A DNA stretch of 34,065 bases from Microtetraspora glauca. GTDB taxonomy: Bacteria; Actinomycetota; Actinomycetes; Streptomycetales; Streptomycetaceae. Shown in pieces: positions 14,806 through 22,477 of the stretch (within the stretch, counting starts at the first letter, position 1; the number at the start of each line of letters is the position of its first letter). Made by a program: the position numbers and the translations under genes. The notes under the pieces are model-generated. The model was not told where the DNA came from. It saw only the letters and a program-made list of their open reading frames with translations, and ran no database searches. The stretch lies in NCBI GenBank assembly GCA_000721275.1, contig JOFO01000068.1:1-34065 (forward strand), written 5' to 3'.

Positions 14806-14908
14806 CTATCCCCTCACACCTCATGCTCGCCCGGTCGGCTCTGCCCATGGTCCCACCATCCTGCTCCCCGGGTGACCGGAGTGGGGAACCCGGGGCCGGT
14901 GACGACGC

Positions 14909-15541
14909 TCACGCTTCCCGGGGGCGGGGGGTGAGGCCGCGGAGGGCGGCGTCGACGAGGGCGTCGGCGTAGGCGTGGGTGAGGGGGCCGGTGCGGTGCA
15001 GCCAGCGGTGGTGGAGCGGGCCGACGAGCAGTTCGGTGGCGAGCCGCGGGTCGACGGCCGGGTCCGCCTGGCCGGCGGCCTGGGCGGCCTCGACGCGGCG
15101 GGCGAAGACGGCGAGCTGGGGTTCGAGCAGGGCGGCGGTGAGGCGGGCGCCGAGCTCGGGGTCGGTGGAGCCCTCGGCGGCGAGCGCGCGGGTGGGGGCG
15201 TCGTAGCGGGGGTCGTTCAGCTCGTCGACGGTGGCGCGCAGGACGAGCCGGAGGTCGGCGGCGAGGTCGCCGGTGTCGGGGAGCTCCGTCTGTCCGGGTT
15301 CGGCGCCGGCGGCCTCGGCGGCGCGGGCGGCGAGGTCGAGGTGGGCGTCGAGGAGGACGGCCGCCTTCGACGGCCACCAGCGGTAGATGGTCTGCTTGCC
15401 GACGCCGGCGCGGGCGGCGATGCCCTCGATGGTGGTCTTCGCGTAGCCGTGCTCGGTGACGAGGGCGAGGGCGGCGTCGAAGATGGCGCGGCGGGAGCGC
15501 TCGCTGCGGCGGGAGGCGTCGGGGGCCTTGGACTCGGGCAT
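14909..15541 (-). CDS. TetR/AcrR-family repressor (210 aa)
   Basis: A DNA-binding repressor with an N-terminal TetR helix-turn-helix at about residues 15-62: RRAIFDAALALVTEHGY, TTIEGIAARAGVGKQTIYRWW, PSKAAVLLDAH. The larger C-terminal domain (DLRLVLRATVDELND, AALLEPQLAVFARRVEAAQ) would bind an unknown ligand and form the dimer. The start at 15541 follows a TAGCGT -10 box by 7 bases, so the transcript is probably leaderless. A perfect inverted repeat just beyond overlaps the promoter and is the likely operator, pointing to autoregulation. It is divergent from the dimethylargininase-like gene 15722-16552, the natural candidate for a shared target. Confidence 0.9.
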   Translation of the reverse strand: MPESKAPDASRRSERSRRAIFDAALALVTEHGYAKTTIEGIAARAGVGKQTIYRWWPSKAAVLLDAHLDLAARAAEAAGAEPGQTELPDTGDLAADLRLVLRATVDELNDPRYDAPTRALAAEGSTDPELGARLTAALLEPQLAVFARRVEAAQAAGQADPAVDPRLATELLVGPLHHRWLHRTGPLTHAYADALVDAALRGLTPRPREA

Positions 15542-15548
15542 GGCGGCT

Positions 15549-15580
15549 ACGCTACCACCGCGCGAGACGCCCCGTCTCGC
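15549..15580 (-). promoter_or_regulatory. Leaderless promoter and palindromic operator of the TetR gene
   Basis: On the minus strand the -10 box TAGCGT (15549-15554) is 7 bases before the ATG. GCGAGACG-CCC-CGTCTCGC (15562-15580) is a perfect inverted repeat with 8-bp arms that falls in the -10/-35 spacer region. Palindromes of the GAGACG-N3-CGTCTC type are usual TetR-family operators. Confidence 0.7.
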
Positions 15581-15721
15581 CTCCTCCGGCGCCGGGACTC
15601 GACCGGGTGTGCGGGGGACGAACCACCCGAACGGTCCACTGCGCGCGGGCCGCCGAGAGCGGACCATGGCTCCACCGATCCACGGCCCGCCCCGCGGGCC
15701 GCCGTCCGTGAGGAGGCCCCA

Positions 15722-16552
15722 TTGCGCCCCACTCCGCGCGAGTCCTCGCCCCGCCGCTACCTGATGTGCCCACCCGCGCACTTCTCGGTGACGTACTCCA
15801 TCAACCCGTGGATGGACCCGGCGAAGCCCGTCGACCTGCCGCTCGCCGTCGCCCAGTGGGAGGACCTCCGGGACCGCTACCGGGCCCTCGGGCACACCGT
15901 GGAACTCCTCACCCCCGATCCGGTCCTGCCCGACATGGTGTTCGCCGCGAACGGCGCGACCGTCGTCGGCGGGCGGGTCCTCGGCGCCCGCTTCGCCTAC
16001 CCCGAGCGGGCCGCGGAGGCCGACGCGCACCTCGACTGGTTCCGCCGCAACGGCTGGGCCGAGGAGGACCTGTGCGTGCCGCGGCACGTCAACGAGGGCG
16101 AGGGCGACTTCGCCGTCACCGCCTCCTGGATCCTGGCCGGCAGCGGCTTCCGCTCCAGCCCGCTCGCGCAGGGCGAGGCGCAGGAGTTCTTCGGCCGGCC
16201 GGTGATCGGACTGGAGCTGGTGGACCCGCGCTACTACCACCTGGACACGGCGCTGTGCGTCCTCGACGACGCGGCCGACGAGATCATGTACTTCCCCGAC
16301 GCCTTCTCCCCCGGCAGCCGCGCCGTCCTCGCCCGGCTGTTCCCCGGCGCGCTGAGGGCGACCGCAGAGGACGCGGCGGCGCTCGGGCTGAACGCGGTCA
16401 GCGACGGCCGGCACGTCCTGCTGCCGCAGACCGCCACCGGCCTCTTCGGCCCGCTCCGCGAGCGCGGCTTCGAGCCGATCGGGATGGACCTCGGCGAACT
16501 CCTCAAGGGCGGCGGCAGCGTGAAGTGCTGCACCCAGGAGCTGCGCCCCTAG
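15722..16552 (+). CDS. Dimethylargininase-like amidinohydrolase (276 aa)
   Basis: A member of the guanidine-modifying (pentein) fold, closest to N-omega,N-omega-dimethylarginine dimethylaminohydrolases. These cleave methylated arginines to citrulline and methylamines. The catalytic histidine should be His173 in RYYHLDTALCVLD. The nucleophile should be Cys269 in GGSVKCCTQEL near the C-terminus; the neighbouring Cys270 is a second, non-canonical cysteine. NEGEGDF (near 124-130) and FAANGATVVGGRVL supply the acidic and substrate-side motifs. The start TTG 15722 is chosen because GAGGAGG lies about 6 bases upstream; an in-frame ATG at 15764 would give 262 residues. The exact substrate could differ (other guanidines). 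The gene shares its stop region with the convergent gene, and its divergent neighbour is a TetR repressor. Confidence 0.82.
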   Translation: MRPTPRESSPRRYLMCPPAHFSVTYSINPWMDPAKPVDLPLAVAQWEDLRDRYRALGHTVELLTPDPVLPDMVFAANGATVVGGRVLGARFAYPERAAEADAHLDWFRRNGWAEEDLCVPRHVNEGEGDFAVTASWILAGSGFRSSPLAQGEAQEFFGRPVIGLELVDPRYYHLDTALCVLDDAADEIMYFPDAFSPGSRAVLARLFPGALRATAEDAAALGLNAVSDGRHVLLPQTATGLFGPLRERGFEPIGMDLGELLKGGGSVKCCTQELRP

Positions 16553-17547
16553 CCCTCGCCGGGGGTCTCGTCGGCCGTGGGCCAGGAGTCGCCCCACTCG
16601 ACGTCACGGGCCCGCTTGTACAGGGGTCCGTGGCGCTTGGTGACGGTCGCCCGCTCCAGGCCCGCGGGGGCGCAGAGGTCCAGCAGCACCAGGCCCTTGC
16701 GGATCTGCGGCCTGCGGGTGACGCGGGCGGGCGCCGGGGTCACCGGGAACCGGACGGCGGCCACGTACGCGTACTTCTCGTCCTCGTACGGCAGCGAGCC
16801 GCCCTTCACCTTGCGGTGCAGCGAGGAGCGGCTGACCCGGGCCGCGAAGTGGCACCAGTCGGTGCCCGGCACGATCGGGCAGGCGCCGCTGTGCGGGCAG
16901 GGCGCGGCGACCGTGAAACCGGCCTCGACCAGCACGGACCGGGCGGCGATGATCCGCTCGTAGCCGTCCGGCGTACCCGGCTCGACGATCACGACGGCGC
17001 CGCGGGCGGCCCGGGCCGCCTCGGCGACGAGCGCCGCCCGGTCGGCCTCGGTCAGCTCCTTCAGCACGTACGAGACGGTGACCAGGTCCGTCTCGTCGAG
17101 CCGCAGCGCGGTGCCGACGCGCTCGCGCCGCCACTCGGCGTCCAGCACCCCGGCGGCCAGCTCGCGGCCGAGGGCGAGCGCGGGCTCGGCCCAGTCCAGG
17201 ACGGTGGTGCGCGGCGGGGCCCCGTCCCACGCCTCGGCGACCGCCCAGGTCGCGGCGCCGGTCCCGCCGCCGATGTCCGTGTGGCGCTCCGGCACCCATG
17301 CCGGGGCGGCGTCCCGCAGCGCCGCCAGCGCGCCCCGGGCGGCCTCGAAGGTCGCGGGCATCCGGTACGCCGCGTACGCGACCACGTCGGAGCGGTCCCG
17401 CAGCACGGGCGCGTCGGTCGGGGTCGTGCCCCGGTAGTGCGCGATCAGCCGCTCCACGGCCTTGGCCGCCTGCGCGGCGGGCAGTCCGTCGAGCCGCCCG
17501 GCGAGGGCGGCGCGCAGGGATTCGGCAGAAGCGGCGTTTCTCTCCAC
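16549..17547 (-). CDS. Rsm22-family ribosomal small-subunit methyltransferase-like protein (332 aa)
   Basis: An SAM-dependent methyltransferase-fold protein of the Rsm22 family, linked in mitochondria to small-subunit assembly. The SAM-binding motif is TDIGGGTGAATWAVAEA (about 90-106), followed by VLDWAEPALALGREL. The family's cysteine cluster is C217, C223 and C232 in APCPHSGACPIVPGTDWCHF, with a further Cys near 299 (LLDLCAPAG). This is the arrangement proposed to hold an Fe-S cluster. Conserved SVLVEAGF and RVSRSSLHRKVKGG flank it. The GTG start at 17547 lies 6 bases after a TAGACT -10 box, so the mRNA is probably leaderless. The stop codons of this gene and the dimethylargininase gene share the palindrome CTAG at 16549-16552. 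Confidence 0.85.
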   Translation of the reverse strand: MERNAASAESLRAALAGRLDGLPAAQAAKAVERLIAHYRGTTPTDAPVLRDRSDVVAYAAYRMPATFEAARGALAALRDAAPAWVPERHTDIGGGTGAATWAVAEAWDGAPPRTTVLDWAEPALALGRELAAGVLDAEWRRERVGTALRLDETDLVTVSYVLKELTEADRAALVAEAARAARGAVVIVEPGTPDGYERIIAARSVLVEAGFTVAAPCPHSGACPIVPGTDWCHFAARVSRSSLHRKVKGGSLPYEDEKYAYVAAVRFPVTPAPARVTRRPQIRKGLVLLDLCAPAGLERATVTKRHGPLYKRARDVEWGDSWPTADETPGEG

Positions 17548-17553
17548 CGAGCC

Positions 17554-17559
17554 AGTCTA
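17554..17559 (-). promoter_or_regulatory. -10 box of leaderless promoter for the Rsm22-like gene
   Basis: TAGACT on the minus strand, then 6 bases (GGCTCG) and GTG at 17547. No Shine-Dalgarno sequence fits between. Confidence 0.5.
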
Positions 17560-17577
17560 GGCGGGCCGCGGCCGGGT

Positions 17578-18846
17578 TCAGGCGGCCGTGCGCCGGGGGC
17601 GGCAGAGGAGGAGGTGGCAGGCGAGCGCGGCGGCGGCGCAGACCATCTGGACGACGGCCATCGGGACGGCCGTCCGCTCGCCCGCGATGCCGACCAGCGG
17701 CGAGGCCACCGCCCCGATCAGGAACGACGAGGTCCCGAGCAGCGCGGACGCCGACCCCGCCGCGTGCGGCGTCCGCATCAGCGCCTGCGCGTTGGTGTTC
17801 GGCATCGCGAGGCCCATCGCGGACATGAGGACGAACAGGCCCGCCGCGACCGGCACGAGGCCGACCTCCCCGAAGACGCCGGACGTCATCAGCAGCAGCG
17901 CCACCGAGGCGAGCAGGATGACGGTGAGGCCCCAGCCGAGGGCCTTGTCGAGGCTGACGCGTCCGACGAGCAGCTTGCCGTTGATCTGGCCGACGGCGAC
18001 GAGGCCGATGGAGTTGAGCCCGAAGAGGAGGCTGAAGGTCTGCGGGGAGGCGCCGTAGATCTCCTGGACGACGAACGGCGACGCCGAGATGTAGGCGAAG
18101 AGCGCCGCGAAGGCGAGGCCGCCGGCCAGCATGTAGCCGGTGAAGACGCGGTCGGCGAGCAGTCCGCGCATGGTGCGCAGGGCGTCCCCGACGCCGCCCT
18201 CGTGGCGCCGCTCCGGCGGCAGCGTCTCGTGCAGGAAGCGCCAGACGACGACGGTGAGGAGGACGCCGATGACGGCGAGGACGTGGAAGACGCCCCGCCA
18301 GTCGGTGATCCGCAGGATCTGCCCGCCGATGAGCGGCGCGATGACCGGCGCGACGCCGGAGATCAGCATCAGGGTGGAGAAGAACCGGGCCATCTCGACG
18401 CCGTCGTACAGGTCGCGGACGACGGCCCGGGCGATGACGATGCCGGCCGCTCCGGCGAGCCCCTGGAGGAGCCGGAAGGCGATGAGGAGTTCGGCGGTGG
18501 GCGCGAAGGCGCAGACCGCGGTGGCGAGGACGTAGACGACCATGCCGGCGAGGAGCGGCCGGCGGCGGCCCCACCTGTCGCTCATGGGGCCGACGACGAG
18601 CTGGCCGAGGGCCATACCGGCGAGGCAGGCGGTGAGGGTCAGCTGGACGGTGGCGGCGGGGGCGGTCAGCGAGCGGGTGACCTCCGGCAGCGCCGGCAGG
18701 TACATGTCCATGGACAGCGGCGGGAGGGCGGTGAGGCCGCCGAGCACGAGGGTGACGAGGAGTCCGGCCCGCCGGGCGGCGGGCACGGCGGGCGCCGTTC
18801 CGGTTATGTGTCCTGGGGTGGTGGTCTGGCCGCTCTCCGGCATCAC
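17578..18846 (-). CDS. Bcr/CflA-family multidrug efflux MFS transporter (422 aa)
   Basis: A proton-driven drug exporter of the DHA1 (12-helix) MFS group. Helix 1 carries LPPLSMDMYLPALPEV, the hallmark of Bcr/CflA proteins. The loop after helix 2 has GQLVVGPMSDRWGRRRPLLAG, the A-motif, and RLLQGLAGAAGIVIARAVVRD is the helix 4 signature. FSTLMLISGVAPVIAPLIGG is the C-motif of antiporters (helix 5). The C-terminal half, including PNTNAQALMRTPHAAGSASA, matches the family. The N-terminus has two adjacent methionine codons at 18846 and 18843; GGAG is 7 to 10 bases upstream. The gene lies 31 bases after the Rsm22-like gene on the same strand and is divergent from the Gfo/Idh gene. Confidence 0.92.
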   Translation of the reverse strand: MMPESGQTTTPGHITGTAPAVPAARRAGLLVTLVLGGLTALPPLSMDMYLPALPEVTRSLTAPAATVQLTLTACLAGMALGQLVVGPMSDRWGRRRPLLAGMVVYVLATAVCAFAPTAELLIAFRLLQGLAGAAGIVIARAVVRDLYDGVEMARFFSTLMLISGVAPVIAPLIGGQILRITDWRGVFHVLAVIGVLLTVVVWRFLHETLPPERRHEGGVGDALRTMRGLLADRVFTGYMLAGGLAFAALFAYISASPFVVQEIYGASPQTFSLLFGLNSIGLVAVGQINGKLLVGRVSLDKALGWGLTVILLASVALLLMTSGVFGEVGLVPVAAGLFVLMSAMGLAMPNTNAQALMRTPHAAGSASALLGTSSFLIGAVASPLVGIAGERTAVPMAVVQMVCAAAALACHLLLCRPRRTAA

Positions 18847-18926
18847 TGCTCCGTTTCGTTGAATCCTTGCCTATGCTCTCAGCTCGGCGGGGCGGTCGGA
18901 TCGAGACCCTTGGGGTGGACGGGCAT

Positions 18927-19931
18927 ATGGGCGACGTGGTGCGGTGGGGCGTTCTCGCGACGGGCGGGATAGCCGAGCGGTTCGTGACGGACCTGGCGGG
19001 GGTGGACGGCGCCGAGGCGGTGGCGGTGGCGTCCCGTTCGGAGGCGTCGGCGCGGGCCTTCGCGGACCGGTTCGGGATCGCGCGGGCGTACGGCGGCTGG
19101 GACGGCCTCTTCGCCGACCCCGAGGTGGACGTGGTGTACGTGGCGACCCCGCACCACGCGCACCGGGAGGCCGCGGGCCGGGCCCTGGAGGCGGGCAAGG
19201 CGGTCCTCTGCGAGAAGGCGTTCACGCTGAACGCCCGGGAGGCGGCGGAGCTGGTCGGCCTCGCCCGGGACCGCGGCCTCTTCCTCATGGAAGCCATGTG
19301 GATGTACTGCAACCCGCTGATCCGGCGGCTCGCCGAGCTGGTCCGGGACGGCGCGGTCGGCGAGGTGCGGACCGTGCAGGCCGACTTCGGCCTCGCGGGC
19401 CCCTTCGACGCCGGCCACCGGCTGCGCGACCCGGCCGTCGGCGGCGGCGCCCTGCTGGACCTCGGCGTCTACCCGGTGGCGTTCGCGCAGCTGCTGCTCG
19501 GCGAGCCGGACTCGGTGCAGGCGCACGCGCGGCTCTCGCCGGAGGGCGTCGACCTCAGCACCGGCATGCTGCTCGGCTGGTCGGACCGGGGCGCCACCGC
19601 GCTGCTGTCCTGCTCGATCGAGGCCGACACCCCGCTGACCGCCACGGTGACCGGCACCGAGGGCCGGATCGACGTGCCGCGCGGCTTCTTCGCCCCGGAG
19701 CGGTTCACCCTCACCCGGAACGGCGCCGAGCCGGAGGAGTTCACCCACACCGACGACCCGCACTCGCTGCGGCACGAGGCCGCCGAGGTGACCCGCTGCC
19801 TGCGCGCCGGCGCGACGGAGTCGCCGCTGGTGCCGCTGGACGGCACCCTCGCCGTGATGCGGACGCTCGACGCGGTGCGCGACCGCGTCGGCGTCCGCTA
19901 CCCCTCCGAACTGGCCGCTACGCCGGTGTGA
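18927..19931 (+). CDS. Gfo/Idh/MocA-family NAD(P)-dependent oxidoreductase (334 aa)
   Basis: A cytoplasmic dehydrogenase acting on sugars, inositols or related compounds; the substrate is unknown. The N-terminal Rossmann domain begins VRWGVLATGGIAERFV. The NAD-site motif is VYVATPHHAHREAA, and the catalytic lysine lies in LCEKAFTLNA, where AF replaces the more common PL. The second domain has LFLMEAMWMYCNPLIRRL and GGGALLDLGVYPVAF, typical of the trans-dihydrodiol dehydrogenase-like branch. The ATG at 18927 is chosen because it precedes the Rossmann strand by the usual few residues. An in-frame GTG 12 bases upstream is possible, and the ribosome binding site is weak either way. Its 3' end overlaps that of phoD by 14 bases. 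Confidence 0.88.
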   Translation: MGDVVRWGVLATGGIAERFVTDLAGVDGAEAVAVASRSEASARAFADRFGIARAYGGWDGLFADPEVDVVYVATPHHAHREAAGRALEAGKAVLCEKAFTLNAREAAELVGLARDRGLFLMEAMWMYCNPLIRRLAELVRDGAVGEVRTVQADFGLAGPFDAGHRLRDPAVGGGALLDLGVYPVAFAQLLLGEPDSVQAHARLSPEGVDLSTGMLLGWSDRGATALLSCSIEADTPLTATVTGTEGRIDVPRGFFAPERFTLTRNGAEPEEFTHTDDPHSLRHEAAEVTRCLRAGATESPLVPLDGTLAVMRTLDAVRDRVGVRYPSELAATPV

Positions 19932-21549
19932 GACCGGGGTTGCCCGCCTCCGTCACGAAGGAGCCGGCGGTGGTGACCGGCGCGCCCGGCGTCGTCACGT
20001 ACGGGACCGTGCGGAAGTCGGCGCGGGCGCGCTCCTCCGCGAGCGTCACCGTGACGTAGCCGCGCCGCCCGTTGAAGAACCTCAGGTGCGGGTTGGCCTG
20101 CGTCAGCCGGTCGTAGTTCGACGGGCGGTCGGCGCCGTCCTTGCCGCTGGCGATCGAGGTCGCGACGATCTCGGTGCCGACGGTCCGGGAGCCGGGGTCG
20201 CGGTAGTCGGCCTTGAGGTCGAAGCCGTAGCCGACGTGCACGTCGCCGGTGAGCACCATCAGGTTCTCCACCCCGGCGGACTCGGCGCCCGCGAGGATCC
20301 GCGCGCGGGACGCCGGGTAGCCGTCCCAGGAGTCCATGGACAGCTTGAAGTCGGCGGTGGGCCGGTCCCGCCGCTCGGCGAAGACGACCTGCTGCGGCAG
20401 CACGTTCCAGCGGGCGCGCGAGGCGCGCCAGCCGTCCAGGAGCCAGCGCTCCTGGGCGGCGCCGGTCATGGTGCGGGCCGGGTCCTCGGACAGCGGGCCC
20501 GGGACCTGCCAGCCGTCGCCGTACGCCTGGTCGGAGCGGTACTGGCGGGTGTCGAGGATGTCGAACTGGGCGAGCCGGCCGAAGGTCAGCCGCCGGTACA
20601 GCCGCATGTCCGGGCCCTCGGGCAGCTGGGGCGCGCGCAGCGGCTGGTGCTCCCAGTAGGCGCGGTAGGCGGCGGCGCGGCGGAGCAGGAACTCCTCCGG
20701 CGGGACGGAGTTCTCGGGGACGCCGCCCGCGTAGTTGTTCTCGGTCTCGTGGTCGTCCCAGGTGACGACGAAGGGGTGCGCGGCGTGCGCGGCCCGCAGG
20801 TCCGGGTCCGTCTTGTAGAGGCCGTAGCGCAGCCGGTAGTCCTCCAGGGTGACCGTCTCGCGGTTGAAGACGGCCGGGAGGGTGCGGTCGGTGTAGGCGC
20901 GGGCGCCGCCGGTGGCGTTGACGGCGTACTCGTACAGGTAGTCGCCGAGGTGGAACACGACGTCCAGGTCCTCGTCGGCGAGGTGGCGGTACGCGGTGAA
21001 GTAGCCGTCGTGGTACGCCTGGCAGGAGACGGCGCCGAGCCGCAGCTCCGCCGGCCGCGCCCAGGGCGCGGGCGCGGTCCTGGTCCGGCCGACCGGGCTG
21101 GTCCACTGCCCGGCGCGGAACCGGTAGAAGTACTCCCGGCCGGGCTCCAGGTGCTCGACCTCCACGTGCACGGTGTGGCTGAACTCCGGGTGGGCGGTGG
21201 CCCGTCCGCGCCGCACGGGCCGGGCGAAGCGCTCGTCGCGGGCGAGCTCCCAGTGGACGGAGACGCGTTCGGCGGGCAGGCCGCCGCCGGGCTCGAAGGG
21301 GCGCGGCGCGAGCCGGGTCCACAGCAGCACGGAGCCGGGCTGCGGGTCGCCGGAGGCCACGCCCAGGGTGAACGGCTCCTCGGTGATGCGGCGGCCGTCC
21401 AGTTCGGCGGCGGCGGCCGTGCCGGCGGCCGGGAGCTGGGTGGCGAAGGCCAGCGCGGCGGCGGCTCCGGTCGCGGTGAGGAACCGGCGGCGGCCGAAGT
21501 GGCGTGCGGCGGCGCGGAGTTCCCCGCTGTGCTGCGGTACGGGTGTCAT
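19918..21549 (-). CDS. phoD: Tat-exported alkaline phosphatase D
   Basis: A secreted metallophosphoesterase (phosphodiesterase/monoesterase) used to scavenge phosphate. It is 543 residues. The twin-arginine signal is near residue 20: FGRRRFLTATGAAAALAF, with cleavage after about AAGTAAAA. An N-terminal beta domain (PFTLGVASGDPQPGSVLLWT) precedes the PhoD catalytic core. Metal-site motifs are VSCQAYHDGYFTAYR, VFHLGDYLYEY, VTWDDHETENNYAG, ILDTRQYRSDQA and VLTGDVHVGYGF. These fit the Ca2+/Fe3+ centre known for PhoD. GGGGAGGGG lies just before ATG 21549. PhoD genes in Streptomyces are normally under PhoP control; I did not find a convincing PHO box. Confidence 0.93.
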   Translation of the reverse strand: MTPVPQHSGELRAAARHFGRRRFLTATGAAAALAFATQLPAAGTAAAAELDGRRITEEPFTLGVASGDPQPGSVLLWTRLAPRPFEPGGGLPAERVSVHWELARDERFARPVRRGRATAHPEFSHTVHVEVEHLEPGREYFYRFRAGQWTSPVGRTRTAPAPWARPAELRLGAVSCQAYHDGYFTAYRHLADEDLDVVFHLGDYLYEYAVNATGGARAYTDRTLPAVFNRETVTLEDYRLRYGLYKTDPDLRAAHAAHPFVVTWDDHETENNYAGGVPENSVPPEEFLLRRAAAYRAYWEHQPLRAPQLPEGPDMRLYRRLTFGRLAQFDILDTRQYRSDQAYGDGWQVPGPLSEDPARTMTGAAQERWLLDGWRASRARWNVLPQQVVFAERRDRPTADFKLSMDSWDGYPASRARILAGAESAGVENLMVLTGDVHVGYGFDLKADYRDPGSRTVGTEIVATSIASGKDGADRPSNYDRLTQANPHLRFFNGRRGYVTVTLAEERARADFRTVPYVTTPGAPVTTAGSFVTEAGNPGLTPA

Positions 21550-21715
21550 GTGCCCCTCCCCTGACGTGTGGTGTCCGCAGGTATTCGAGGGGGGCGGGGC
21601 GACATTCCCTTGTCGGGAACAGGTCATCCACGTGTCGGACGGATGAGTTCATGGGGCACGCGTCTCGCGTACGCTGCCCGGCCGGGAGCGACACGAGGCG
21701 GAAAGGCGGTTCGGC

Positions 21716-22459
21716 ATGGGCGTCGCGGTGGTGACGGGAGCGGGTTCGGGCATCGGCCGGGAGGTGGCCCGGGCGCTCGCGGCGGCGGGCTGGTCGGTGG
21801 CCCTGGCGGGCCGGCGGCCCGGCCCCCTGGAGGAGACGGCCGCCGGCCTGGACGGGGCGCGGACGCTCCTCGCCCCGACGGACGTGACGTCGCCGGAGGA
21901 GGTGGCGGACCTCTTCGCGGCGGTGCGCGACCGCTTCGGCCGCGTCGACCTGCTCTTCAACAACGCGGGGACGTTCGCCGGCGGCGGCACCCCCGTCGAG
22001 GACCTGGCGCACGACACCTGGCGCGCGGTCGTCGACGTCAATCTGACGGGCGCCTTCCTCTGCGCCCAGGCGGCGTTCCGGGCGATGAAGGAGCAGTCCC
22101 CGCAGGGCGGCCGGATCATCAACAACGGCTCGATCTCCGCGCACGTGCCGCGCCCGCACTCGATCGCGTACACGGCCACCAAGCACGCCGTGACGGGCCT
22201 CACCAAGTCGCTGTCGCTGGACGGCCGCCCGTACCGGATCGCCTGCGGGCAGATCGACATCGGCAACGCCGCCACCGACATGACGGCCCGCATGCGGGAC
22301 GGCATCCTCCAGGCCAACGGCGAGCTGGCGCCGGAACCGGTGATGGACGCCGCGGACGTCGCCGCGACCGTCGTCCACATGGCGTCCCTGCCGCTGGAGG
22401 CGAACGTGCAGTTCGCCACCGTCATGGCGACCGCGATGCCCTACATCGGCCGCGGCTGA
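21716..22459 (+). CDS. Short-chain dehydrogenase/reductase (247 aa)
   Basis: A classical SDR. The cofactor motif is [17 protein letters not shown] (residues 5-21), and AGRRPG at about 36-41 suggests NADP. NNAG is present in [12 protein letters not shown], the catalytic serine in [11 protein letters not shown], and Tyr/Lys in [28 protein letters not shown] is the substrate-loop region. The substrate cannot be inferred. The gene is divergent from phoD and converges with the caspase-NTPase gene, 18 bases between ends. Confidence 0.9.
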   Translation: MGVAVVTGAGSGIGREVARALAAAGWSVALAGRRPGPLEETAAGLDGARTLLAPTDVTSPEEVADLFAAVRDRFGRVDLLFNNAGTFAGGGTPVEDLAHDTWRAVVDVNLTGAFLCAQAAFRAMKEQSPQGGRIINNGSISAHVPRPHSIAYTATKHAVTGLTKSLSLDGRPYRIACGQIDIGNAATDMTARMRDGILQANGELAPEPVMDAADVAATVVHMASLPLEANVQFATVMATAMPYIGRG

Positions 22460-22461
22460 CG

Positions 22462-22474
22462 GCCGCCGGGCGGC
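22462..22474. terminator. Short GC hairpin between convergent genes
   Basis: GCCG-CCGGG-CGGC sits in the 18-base gap between the SDR stop and the stop of the caspase-NTPase gene. It could serve both directions, but the stem is short and no T-tract is present. Confidence 0.3.
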
Positions 22475-22477
22475 GGG

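Noticed and set aside
16604..19312. 902-codon minus-strand open frame
   Set aside because: It runs across the Rsm22 and Bcr/CflA genes in another frame with Arg/Pro-rich content and no motif.
19900..21600. PHO box upstream of phoD
   Set aside because: I looked for GTTCACC-like direct repeats between 21550 and 21715 and saw none convincing.
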